Assembly: GCA_001692895.1 (NCBI GenBank)
Contig: KV748237.1
Location: forward strand, 62,001-126,000
DNA length: 64,000 nt
Source of the DNA: Cenococcum geophilum 1.58
Lineage: Eukaryota > Ascomycota > Dothideomycetes > Gloniales > Gloniaceae
Direction: 5' to 3'
In this document: positions 1 through 10,399 of the stretch, piece after piece
How the letters are laid out: every line of letters starts with the position of its first letter
Position numbering within the stretch: position 1 is the stretch's first letter
Notes under the pieces: generated by a model
Told to the model about the DNA's origin: nothing
Databases searched by the model: none
The model's input: the letters and a program-made list of their open reading frames with translations, nothing else
Made by a program: the position numbers and the translations under genes

Positions 1-1696
1 CTTGGGTTAGAAGATTATATATTAAAAGAGAGTTAAATATAGCCGCAAGATTAAATTAAGGTAAGTTTTTAATATATTCTAAATACGTTCTGGTCTAGTT
101 CTAAATATATTTAGCCTAAAGTTTTTTATATTACATTTCTTACCAAGGCATCTACTAATCCTCTTACTATACTTATAATTAAGAATTATTTAAGCCTTCT
201 AAAGTACCCATAGACGCTAAATAAAGGTTATACTTACTATATTAACTTAAGAGGTACAGATACATAAAAATATATATAGGTAAGTTAATAAAAATCTAAA
301 TTATACTCTAACTATATTTATAACTAGTTTATAACGCGTTTAGATCTAATACGGAACTAAATAAGTGCATACTCTTAAGCCTATAACGTCCGCTCTCTTA
401 AATGCAAGAGGTAAAAACATAAAATGCATTATTTAGGAGTAAAACAGTGCGAATATCTTTAGAATTTGTTATAATCTTTAAGACATATTATGGTTTTTAA
501 AGAGACGTGGGGTCTAATATAAAAAGAGCGGGTAGCCCTAGATAGAAGTAACCCAGATATTTATAAACGTAATATAAATAGGTACGGAACTGGTTCCAAA
601 TTTATTTAGTACTAAAGTTAATATATATAAGCTTGTTTTTAGCAGCCCAAAAACAATTTTAAGCTGAAAATATATATAGCTCTTAAACGGAGGCTTGTAT
701 ACTAATAATTAAGCAACAAAGATACTCTGTATATAATTACCTTACCTAAATATGTTTAGAACCTAACTAAATCACATTTAGAACTAATTACATTAGGATA
801 TTACTAATGTTCGGCACTTATTTCTTACCTATATATAGGCTACTATAGAAACACATTTAGAGCACTTCCGAAAAGTATTACCGGCGAATAAGAAATACAA
901 TACTGCGTATTTAATATCTCTTATTTAACTAGGTAATATAGGTAATAAAGCAACGGAGTAATGCGGAGTTATTAAATTAAATCTCTATAGGAGGGTAGAC
1001 TACAGTAAGAAAAATATAACCTGCTTAGAACGCGTTCTAACTATATTTATAACGTGTCTATAACGTATTCCTAGGAATTAACCACCCCTAGGGACTAGGG
1101 AAACTTATCTATTAGGACTGCGAGGTTACTTTTTACGTTTTTATTTTAGACGACTTAGAAGAAACTCCTTATATTCATTTTACCTTATATAGGGTATATA
1201 GTTATGCACCACCCCCCCTAAATAAGCCGCCTCTAGAGATACTAAATAAGGTAATTAAGTTGGTTCGTCAAATGCGTAATCTAAATCTTACCCTTAGTAA
1301 ATATATTCTAAACTAATTGCGAATAAATACTTAACGTCTTTATAGGAAAGTTTCTTTAAAGTTCTACCTTTAAACAGTTTTGCATAGAGTATAGAAAGGC
1401 CTCTTTAGTATAGATTTACGTAAGCTTTACTACCATAGATCATATTACTAGATTAATTTAAAAAGAGAAGCTTACTCTATACCTAGAAGGAAAAGGACTA
1501 GTAGGGGTAGTATATAAGTTTAATTAAAAGCATTAAAATCCTAAAATAGTATATAAATATGTTATAAACGCGTTCTAATAGGCTTACTAATATATTATAG
1601 GCTTATATCTAACAGATCTATAATAATTAAAACGGAGTTATAATAATCTACTTTCTATAAGAGTAAGCTAAGATCTTCTTAGCCTAAACTATATTT

Positions 1697-1958
1697 TATA
1701 AGGGTACTTTTAGTCCCTTACTCGGCTACATCCCGGGAGCTCTCAGGGGCTGCCAAGGCTAGCCTTCGGCTAGGCCTTAGCTACCCCTTATAAGCTCCTC
1801 GGGCTTGCAGCCTCCTTCCTCCCCTATTGGTTCGTCTCTCTCCGTACGAGGCTATTGCCTACCCTCATTACCATATCGTCCTCTTCCATCGACTCCCTAT
1901 ATGACTCATGCTCGGCTTACCTGCTCCCTACCGTACACCCTAGCAATACTGCCTTACA
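1697..1958. repeat. left LTR of the TRIM-like element
   Basis: 262-bp direct repeat with the same length and order as 3083-3344, ending GCCTTACA. It is preceded by the target duplication ATTT at 1693-1696. Confidence 0.82.
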
Positions 1959-2046
1959 TTCGAACCGATCCTACACCCTCGCGGGTGGTAGCCTACAGCA
2001 AGCCGAGGGCTGCGCCCTCGAGCAAAATCACAATCCTCCATTTTTA

Positions 2047-2241
2047 CCTAGGACGATCGCGTTTACTGCGACACAGCAGGTACACCAGCAGACGCCTAGC
2101 AGATCGCATCCGCATAACGGTGTTAGAATACGGATCAGGTTCTCTACCTTACCTAGGACGATCGCGTATGCTGCAGAGCAGCTACACCAGCAGAGTCTGG
2201 CAGATCGCATCCGCATATTACGGTGGTAGATACGGATCAGG
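2047..2241. repeat. internal tandem duplication, period 105 bp
   Basis: Two diverged copies of a block starting CCTAGGACGATCGCG (2047 and 2152) and ending near CGGATCAGG (2139 and 2241), joined by a short spacer. They lie in the interior of the TRIM-like element. Confidence 0.75.
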
Positions 2242-2769
2242 AGACAAGGGAGACGGTAGCTACCTGGCCAAGGGTCAGGGGCTATCCGGATCATACGCGA
2301 TCATCTCTCGACGCGATTGGTATACGCATACAATCGACAGTACAGCGGTGCAGCTCTGCCCCGACGGCGACCCGAAGGTGATTCAATTGCTATCCGAAAG
2401 CTTTCTGGCAGGAGTTAAGGGGGATCGTGCGCGATTAAGCTTGCAATACTCTATAGGCCAACCACGGTTCACTTGCGCAGGGCAGTGCCACCAACAGAGC
2501 TTGGAAGGTTGAACGTCCTTAAAGAGATGCAGCTACCCTAGAGGCTATCCGATTGCTATTCAATGGCCATCCGAAGAACTAACGGCTAGTTTTCAAAGCT
2601 ATAGCTACTACCCTCTCTTCCAGATTAAATGCAATCAAGGGCTACGGCCCAATCAGCCAAAGGGCTGCCGAGACTAAACCGTAGGCGGTTGTCTCTCATT
2701 AAGCTACGGCTTACCTCAAGAAGCTTCGGCTTAGAGATCCTACGTGATCTCACAAGCTACTGCTTGCTC

Positions 2770-2969
2770 CAAGAGCTACAGCTTGCCCAAGAGAATGGCG
2801 GCGGCTCAAAGATCGTACGCGATCATCTTTCTGCAAGGCTTTGGTCGCTCCAAGAGCTCCAGCTTGCATCAAGAGCTATAGCTTGCCCAAGAAAATGGCA
2901 GCAGCTCAAAGATCCTACGCGATCATCTCTCTGCAAAGCTTTGGTTGCTCCAAGAGCTCCAGCTTGCTT
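2770..2969. repeat. internal tandem duplication, period 100 bp
   Basis: Two head-to-tail 100-bp units containing CAAGAGCT, GCTTGCCCAAGA and GCGATCATC blocks, in the interior of the TRIM-like element. Further degenerate copies of the AAGCT/CAAGAGCT words extend to both sides. Confidence 0.75.
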
Positions 2970-3082
2970 CAAAAGCTCACAAGACCCGACATCTCTCCGA
3001 ACCCCTTCCGGGACGAGCCCTCTATAATCTCCCGCTACCGCAAGGTAATGGAGGGGGCTGACCGCAAGAAGGGGGGGGGCAA

Positions 3083-3344
3083 TGTAAGGGTACTTTTGGT
3101 CCCTTACTCGGCTGCATCGCCTAGGAGCTCTAAGGGGTAGCCAAGGCCTAGCCGAAGGCTAGGCTTGGCACCTCCTTATAAGCACCTCGGGCTTGCAGCC
3201 TCCTTCCTCCCCCATCGGTTCGTCTCTCTCAGTACGAGGCTATTGCCTACTCTTTACCATATCGTCCTCTTCCATCGACTCCCTATGTGACTCATGCTCG
3301 GCTTGCCTGCTCCCTACCGTACACCCTGGCAATACTGCCTTACA
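3083..3344. repeat. right LTR of the TRIM-like element
   Basis: 262-bp direct repeat starting TGTAAGGG and ending GCCTTACA, a 7-bp inverted tip pair. It is followed by the target duplication ATTT at 3345-3348. Confidence 0.82.
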
Positions 3345-4105
3345 ATTTAAAGTTAATATATCTTTTAAACGTATTATTAAAAGAAATATAAACGAGATTA
3401 TATTCGCTGTTTAGCTTAAAGAGTATAGTAAAAGTATTATTATATAATATAAACCCGTTTAGAACGCGATACTAATATATTCTAATAGTTTTTACGCTTA
3501 TATATATTATTACTAATATGGAAATAAGGCGTACTTACCAGTTATACTTTAAGTAAGTCTTTTAATTACTTTCTAAATATTTTTAGAAATAGATTTATTA
3601 GAAATAGATTTATAGTAATAAGGGAGGCTTTAAAGCTATTATATCTAATATAGATGGCAAGCAAATGGCTAGTAGGATACCTAGAACGCAATTAAAACGC
3701 CTTCCTAACGTATTATAAAAGGGTTTAGGCGGTATCTACAGCATATTAATCCTTAAAGGCGCAATTAGATGTGGCATCTTAGGAAAACACTAGTTTTTTA
3801 CTGAGTATACTTCCTATAAAGCATCTTAAAAGCCGCGGGTAACTATAAAACGGCCTACTCTATATATAAACGGATAAAAGCTCTTCTTATATATAGGAGC
3901 CAGTTAGAATACAAAGAACTCTATAATTTACTAATTAGTAAGCTATTTTAAACCCGTTTATAATGCGTTTAGAAGGTATTAATAGTATAGCACACGAATC
4001 TTAATTAGTTACTAACTGGGTAAGATATAAGAGACACCTAGTTATTGCCTTAGGGTTAAATAAGCACTGCTCTCTAACGTGTTTGACTACTCCCCGGGCT
4101 ATACC

Positions 4106-4297
4106 TGTTACGGCTTATATAAATACCTCTGAACCAAAGCTTGTAGAATGCTGTATTACGAAGATACTAAGCTAAGGAGAAGAGGAGAGGTATATATAGG
4201 AGGTAGAGGCGTAATATATACGCGTTATAACGCTAAGTCCTTAGCCGAACCCCTAACTAGGCTCCCTGTCCAGGTTACGCGTTATAGTGCCGTAACA
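4106..4297 (-). repeat. 3' LTR of Gypsy A
   Basis: 192-bp terminal repeat matching 10023-10214 with identical length. It contains a conserved GGCTTATATAAA block that may be the promoter TATA region (inference). Confidence 0.88.
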
Positions 4298-4318
4298 TCA
4301 CCCCCCCCTTTAAAAGAA

Positions 4319-4336
4319 AGCCTGCCCTTAGGCTTT
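4319..4336. other. short hairpin beside the polypurine tract of A
   Basis: AAGCCTGCCCTTAGGCTT has 6-bp arms (AAGCCT/AGGCTT) around a 6-nt loop. The same 18-mer occurs at 38917-38934 in Gypsy E, at the same distance from its LTR. Confidence 0.6.
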
Positions 4337-4475
4337 ATTAGAAACAAAGTAGAACTAGAGAGAGGAGATATAAGTGCGTTTGGACTAAGTATATAAGGCG
4401 ACCGTAGGTCACGTAGAGCGCTAGAGTGGAAGGGGTAGCCGCTAAAACTCTTGGCAAGGATCCGACCAATTAGAG

Positions 4476-4498
4476 AACTTCAACTGGTGGTTAAAGTT
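4476..4498. other. conserved AACTTYAAC...GGTTAAAGTT palindrome in A
   Basis: 23-bp imperfect inverted repeat in the stretch between the end of pol and the 3' LTR of Gypsy A. Closely related copies lie at 17512-17534 (Gypsy B) and 42415-42437 (Gypsy F), each with an AATTAGAKAACTT left context. Confidence 0.65.
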
Positions 4499-4599
4499 CC
4501 TGGATATCTAAAGGCCTTACGTGACGCGTAAATCTAGGTGGCCGTATATTATAGTAGGCTTCGTTCCTTAGGCCTTAGGGCGTTCTTATCTCTATGCTC

Positions 4600-7500
4600 T
4601 TCTGGCAACTTATCGTCTTTATTATACCAATATTCCATCTACTTATCCAGGTACTTTAGGGGTCCGGGTGAGTTAGGGTATTAATTATAGAACTCTTTAA
4701 GCTTTTAGGGGTAGCCTATAAAGTTCTAAGTAGGGTACTAGGTTAGATCTGGGTTATAGCCCTTCTATTAGACACGGTATTTTAGCGCTCCTCGCACTAG
4801 CCTATATGCTAGTATTTCCTTAACTTCCTATTTATTGTCGCCACTAACTTAAATTAGTAGGGGAGGCTCGTTCTTCTGCCCGGGTAATAGGTCGCTTATA
4901 GCTTTCTGTAACCTATCCGGCGAGAAAATAGGGTAAACTCTAATTAAATTCGGGAGCTTTACCTTATATAAGTTGCCTACCTTCTCTAGGACCTTATACG
5001 GTCCTACCATCTAGTAGTTTAGCTTACGGCTAGGCCGCTTAGTTCTCTAATTCTTTGTTATAACCTAGACCCTATTATTAGGGGCAAAGTTAGGTTCCTG
5101 GCGGTGTTTATTTGCCTACTGTTTTATTAACCTTTAGGCTTTTTCTAAGTTCTTACGGGCTACCGTCTAGGCCTCTTCTAAGCGTTTGGTGTACTGCTAG
5201 GCCTTACTATAGAATAGTTTCTTATATATAGTCTGGGGTTCTTTTAGTCTTTTTTAGTTAAAGCTTATACGGGGTAAGTAGCCTATTTCTAGCTAAATAG
5301 GGGCAAACCCTGTAGAGTTATGGGGTAGGGTCGCTTGGGTATAGTCTATTAGGGGGAGCAGTTTAGACTAGTTGTTCTAGAAGTAGTTAATAAAGGGCTG
5401 GAGTCTCTGGTCTAAATACTAATTTATAATCTCTATCTAACCGTCTATCTGAGGGTGATACGCCGTAAAAAGCTTTAGCTTAATGCTTAGGATCCGGGTA
5501 AACTCGTTCTAGAAGGCTAATATAAACTGCGGCCCGCGATTAGATATAATAGTGTCTGGCGGTCCATAAATTTAGTAAACATAGTGGATATATAGCTGGG
5601 CCGCCTCTTTGGCATTAATATTCTTATAGCAGGGGATTAAGAATGGGCGCTTGCCAAAGCAGTTAATTAGGATTATAACTATATTATATCCATTACGGTC
5701 TATAGGTAGTTTATAAAAGTCTATAAATATATATTGCTAGGGGCGCTCTAGTATTAGGAGTGGTTTTAGTAGTCCTAGGGTTTTGTCTTGTGGGATTATA
5801 GCTCTTTAGCAGTCGTCGCAGTTCCGTATATATTAATTAATATCCGTAGCCATCCTAGGCTAGTAGTAGCGGCCGCTAATAATTTTATAGGTCTTATTTT
5901 TTCCGGGGTGTGCCGTAAAGACTTAGCAATAGGCTTCGCGAATTAGTTTAGTACGTAGATTGTTAACGTTAAGGACTATAAGCCGCTCTTAATATAGGAG
6001 TAATCCTTCCTCCGTTTTAAGATTGGGGTTTTCTCTTATAGCTTAATCGCGGAGGGCCTTTAGGGCGTTAGCCGTGCGGTTTGCAGTTAGAAGGCGGTTA
6101 ATTAGCCCTATTAGTTTATCTAAGGACTCCTCTATTAGTGCTAGCTCGTTTTACTAGGAGTCTAGCTCCTTAAGGATCCGCGGGTCGAGCTGTTTGGAAT
6201 AAAGAAGCGCGCGCGTCTAATATTGGGTCTTTAGCTCGTTCTAGGGTCCTATATCTTATTCTCTTTAAGTTAGGGTATCTACCTTAGAGTTTTACTTGCT
6301 AGAACGATATATAATTATAAAGAAGAATTAGGAGAGTACTTCGGCCTATTAGGCTTGCTGTTTAGTAAGCTGCTTTATAGTTATAAAGTACTCTAGGGCC
6401 TTATAATCTGTATATATCTTAATCTAGGAGTTTATACCTTTAAGCTCCGCGCGCTATTAGGACAGTAATTAAATAATAGCTAGCATTTCTTTATCGTGTA
6501 TTTCGTAGTTACACTCGGCCGGGTCTATTATTTTTAAAAAGAAGGCGATAGGGTACTATTCGCCGTCCTAATATAGCTATAATAGGATTCCCGCTATAAC
6601 TCTATTAGAAGCGTCCGTTTCTAACATTAATTTAAGGTCTAGGTTATAGTAATAAAGGATTAGAGAAGAAATAAGCCACTCTTTTAACTCTTTAAAGGCT
6701 TCTATATAGTCACTATTAAAGATAAAGGGCGTGTCTTTCCGGGTAAGTCGTACTAGAGGCTTAGCTATAACTTTATAGTTACGGATAAACTAGTAGTAGA
6801 AGTTACAAAAACTAAGGAAGGACTAGATCCCTTTTACGGTATAAGGGGGTTTCTAGTTACGGATTGCTTTAACCTTCTTAGGATTAACTTTAATTCCTTT
6901 TATAGTAATAATAAACCTAAGGTACTTTATACATTTTACTCCAAATTTATATTTCTTAATATTAACTTATAAGCCTATATTCCGTAGTCTCTTTAGGACC
7001 TTCTTTATATGAACTTTATGCTTAAGTTTATTATCTAAGTATATAAGGATGTCGTCTAGGTATGCTATATAGAATTTATTAAGGTAGTTGAAAAGGATAT
7101 CGTTTATATACCTTTAGTATATAGCTAGCCCATTTATTAGTTTAAAAGGAAGGACTTTATATTTATAGGACCCGTAACAGGTACGGAATGTTATTAAATN
7201 TTTAGATNTAGGGTCTATCCTAATTTGGTAGAAAGCTTGGCGGATATTAAGTTTAGTAAAGATCTTTACCTATCTTAAACGTATAAGGGTTTTGTTAATT
7301 AAAGGAATAGGATACTAATCTTTTTAAGTAATAGCGTTTAGCTTTTAGTAGTCGATATAGAAGTAAAGGCCTCTATTAGGCTTTTTTATAAATAGGATAG
7401 GGGAAGTAAAAGGGGCTTGGCTTGGCTCGATAAACCCTTTATTAAGGTTCTTAATTAAGTACTACTTTGTTGCTTTTAGCTTATCTATTAATTGTTAGTA

Positions 7501-8550
7501 TAGAGGGCTATATCCTAGCGAGTTATTGGCTTCTAATTAAATCCTATAATTGTACGTCTAGTAAGGAGGTAACTTGTCCAAAGCCACTTTTAAGAATGCA
7601 TTCTTGTATCCCGTATAAGTAGTAAGGAAGAGGCGTTTAACTAGTTCCTTATTAGTTTCCTTAGCTGGCTTTTCTTCCCTCTTATTAATAATCTAGTTAA
7701 TTTTATATAAGCTAGTTATAAAGACCTCGTTGTCCCTCCTATACATATTAAAGTGGAATACTATAGCGCTGATTGCCGCGATATCTACTATAGGGGGGTT
7801 GCGTAATAATGGGGGTGTATGGGACCTTAGGGGCTTCTAGGGTAAAGGCGTTGTTATCGCTCCTTTTAGCTCCTATCGCATCTTTTAGAGGTCATCTCTT
7901 ATGTCCTATTGGTATGTTCTCTTCCATGTTAGTTAGATCTACGTGATTTAGACGTCGTCTATATCGCTATCTATCCTACTGCCGTATATAGAGTCCTTAT
8001 CAACCGTAGCGCTCCAGGGGAGTATCTTTATTAGTATAAAAGAGTTCCTTCTGGCCTTGCGACGGGCATCTTCTTAAGCAAAGGCTAGGTCGCGGTCCCT
8101 AACATCCTGCTAATAGGTAGGGTCAGCCCTCGCGGCTAGTGTCTTGTGATTGGTTTGGATTTCCCTAGTAAAGGAAGGTAATTTCGGTCTATCCTCTGGC
8201 TAGACAAATTGTCTTCATTATATATTCAGCTAAATATTAAAATAGGATATCTATTTTCGGCTAAGGATTATATCATGGGACCCTAGGTCTAGGATGCAAA
8301 AGGGGATATTATACTGGCGTCGTCTGTTAAGAGCAATATGCAACTTTAGGACGTAGATAACCAGCTTACCGGCCTAACCGCTATATCCTTTTACTTAGAC
8401 AGGCTTCTCTAGTCTAGTGGCTTTTATATTTAGAAACTTAGCAACGTTATTTATATAGGCAGTATTTATAAAGGCAAAACCATTTGCTCCAGTGTTAATA
8501 AGGGCGGTTGTGTTAACACTATATCCATTTTAAGATACTGTATATAGAAC
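4600..8550 (-). pseudogene. pol relic of Gypsy A
   Basis: Minus-strand remains of a protease-reverse transcriptase-RNase H-integrase-chromodomain polyprotein. Most legible are the reverse transcriptase core around the YLDD box (about 6900-7600), the integrase tail motif near 5430-5460, and the C-terminal chromodomain followed by a KLKEFYN-like segment near 4640-4720. The last of these is typical of fungal chromoviruses and binds modified histone tails in that family. The reading frame is broken throughout and no product is expected. Confidence 0.85.
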
Positions 8551-8649
8551 CGTAAAGTATTTTCCACCCATTAACTGACTTAGATTAATCTCTTTAAGAT
8601 TAATAGGGTACCCTAGGGGGGAGTTTTTCCCTAGGGTTCTTCTTTTCCC

Positions 8650-9791
8650 AACTTATTAGACGTCTCTCCTTCCTCTATCTCCTTAATATCGCCTATATCC
8701 TTTAGCTCCGGGCAAGACAAGGCAAAGTAGCCCTCCTTATCGCAGTTATAGTACGTAGCTAAGGCAGGGTTAATCGGAGTATTGCGGTGAACACTAGTTA
8801 ATGGCGTGATACGTGGCTAGTCGGGCGTCGCTTGCCGGTGCGTAGTTATAACCGCTCTTAGTGTAAGAGTAGTTGTAACTTATTTTTCTACTCTAGCTCC
8901 TATAGGTATAGTTGGTAAGTTTTAGTTGCTATAGAGTCGCTTCTGCCGATTAGGACGGGCTTTAATCCGCTTTAGTTTTAAGTCTAATAATAGGTAACGG
9001 GCTGCGAGTCTATTATAAGTCGGTAGGTTATCTAAGGTTATAGCAATCTTCTCTTATAGCCGAATTATTAGCTTATTATATAGGTCTAATCGGTAGTTCT
9101 TAAGGGGAACCTAGCCTTCTTCCGTAAGGTATAGGAATTAAGTCTAGAATTTAGTAAAGGATTAGTTTAGTTTTATTATTAGGCGATTATAGTCGTACCA
9201 GGCGTCCTATACTTTGTTTAGGTTAACGTAGATAGCTGCTAGGTGCCGTATTATCTTATTAATAGATGTAAATTAGACAGGGGAATCGTCCTTAAACTTA
9301 GCTTGGAGGTGCTGTTAGGCGTCCCTAGTAGTTTAACTAAAGAGGTAGAGTATTTTGGCTTCTTTAGAAAGGAAATAGTTATAGTTAACGCGGAGCTTTC
9401 CTTATACTTAAATCCTCTAATTCTTAAAGGTAGGGTCTATCCTATTAGATAGTGGTAGGGGGTTAGGGAGCTTAACGGACTTTAATTGCTTTATTATTGT
9501 ATCCGTACTCCCTAGTATATTATATTTAGTAAAGTAAATAGGTCGGCTAGGGCTTTAAAAAGGGGAAGCCGGGCTATTTTATAGGGCTGTAAGGCTTTCT
9601 AGGATCTCTTATAGGGTCTCTTATATATTTCTCGCTTTAAGATAATTAGCTTCCTAGCTAGCTGCGAGGGTATAAATCTACTCGCGTATATCTACAATGT
9701 TATTATTATCTTTAATTTCTAATCCTAATTGGATCTTAGGTTCCTCTTAGGTAGAGGTAGCTCTCTTAAATAAGCTTACTTTAGGCGCCAT
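8650..9791 (-). pseudogene. gag relic of Gypsy A
   Basis: The minus-strand frame opens with an MAPKVS-like start at 9791, continues through an alpha-helical, Gln/Glu-rich region, and ends near a CCHC-type zinc knuckle (NCDKEGYFA-like block near 8710-8755). In this family Gag packages the element RNA. Broken. Confidence 0.7.
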
Positions 9792-10022
9792 CGTTAGCTT
9801 CCTAAGGTTTGTTGGTATTATACACTTTGGTTTTAATTCCGGGGGTATAGGTCTAGTTCTGTCTAGCTTATAAGGTGGGATATTATCTAGGCCTTTTTAG
9901 GTAATATAGAGTTGTTTTAGTGTCTAAGTATAGCGCGTTAACGCGTCGTTGTAGACGAAGTTTCTTTTAGGGTAGAATATTATTAAGGCCTTCCTAGGTA
10001 GGGTAGGGTAAGCTTAGTATAA

Positions 10023-10214
10023 TATTATGGCTTATATAAATGCCTCTGAACCAAAGCTTATAGAATGCTGTATTACGAAAATACTAAGCTAAGGAGAAGA
10101 GGAGAGGTATGTATAGGAGGTAGAGGCGTAATATATACGCGTTATAACGCCAAGTCCTTAGCTAAACCCCTAACTAGGCTCCCTGTCCAGGTTACGCGTT
10201 ACGGTGCCGTAATA
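10023..10214 (-). repeat. 5' LTR of Gypsy A
   Basis: 192-bp partner of 4106-4297, followed by the ATACT target duplication at 10215-10219. Confidence 0.88.
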
Positions 10215-10230
10215 ATACTAGTCCTCAGGC

Positions 10231-10260
10231 GTGGTTACAAGTCGGTTAGGCCACGCTAAA
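10231..10260 (+). repeat. left terminal inverted repeat of R copy 2
   Basis: GTGGTTACAAGTCGGTTAGG followed by CCACGCTAAA; pairs with the reverse complement of 16161-16190. Confidence 0.75.
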
Positions 10261-10399
10261 GGGTGGGTCTACCATAAGCGCTAATGCACAATCCCTATAC
10301 GGGGCAGCCTTAGCTAAAAATATAAGATTACGTAGTTAACCGAGCGCAAATCGCTCATCTTACCATATAACTTACCTCTTAGCTCCAAAACAGAACCAA

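Larger units (their letters stand above)
1697..3344. mobile_element. small non-coding LTR element (TRIM-like)
   Basis: Two 262-bp direct repeats flank a 1124-bp interior. The repeats begin TGTAAGGG-like and end GCCTTACA, so the tips are inverted as in LTRs. The flanking duplication is ATTT on both sides, and the unfilled site can be read in the paralogous sequence near 12246. A purine tract (AAGAAGGGGGGGGG) lies just before the right LTR, which suggests plus-strand orientation. The interior has internal duplications but no recognisable gag or pol, so movement would have needed another element's proteins. GC content is far higher than its surroundings, so it probably arrived after, or largely escaped, the heaviest RIP. 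The long frames through it match no family I know. Confidence 0.8.
1..4076 (+). mobile_element. TIR transposon R, copy 1, left part
   Basis: This stretch aligns along its length with 10544-12960, so it is a second copy of transposon R. It lacks about 310 bases of the left end, which lie before the window. It is interrupted by the LTR element at 1697-3344 and ends where MITE Y begins, at a TA dinucleotide; the R sequence resumes at 16584. Composition is extremely TA-rich with stops in all frames, more eroded than copy 2, which fits an older and more RIP-mutated copy. It covers the plus-strand gene relic of R with intron-like GTAAGT...TAG segments. No intact coding region remains. Confidence 0.8.
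4106..10214 (-). mobile_element. Gypsy/chromovirus LTR element A (broken)
   Basis: A 6109-bp element with 192-bp LTRs (4106-4297 and 10023-10214), tips of the TGTTACGG...CCGTAACA type, and 5-bp target duplications (4101-4105 ATACC and 10215-10219 ATACT). A C-rich tract next to the left LTR is the complement of the polypurine tract, so the element reads right to left. Order on the minus strand: gag (start near 9791), CCHC zinc knuckle near 8710-8755, protease, reverse transcriptase with a YLDD box at 7051-7062, RNase H, integrase with an HPQTDG-type motif near 5430-5460, and a chromodomain with RGALKYRV- and KGYNPD-like blocks near 4690-4830. It is heavily RIP-mutated and broken many times over. 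Family order gag-PR-RT-RH-IN-chromodomain marks a chromovirus. Confidence 0.9.

Noticed and set aside
1805-2512. 235-codon open frame as a protein gene
   Set aside because: It starts inside the LTR of the TRIM-like element, the same N-terminal residues recur in the other LTR (from 3193), and the body runs through internally duplicated DNA. No domain is visible.
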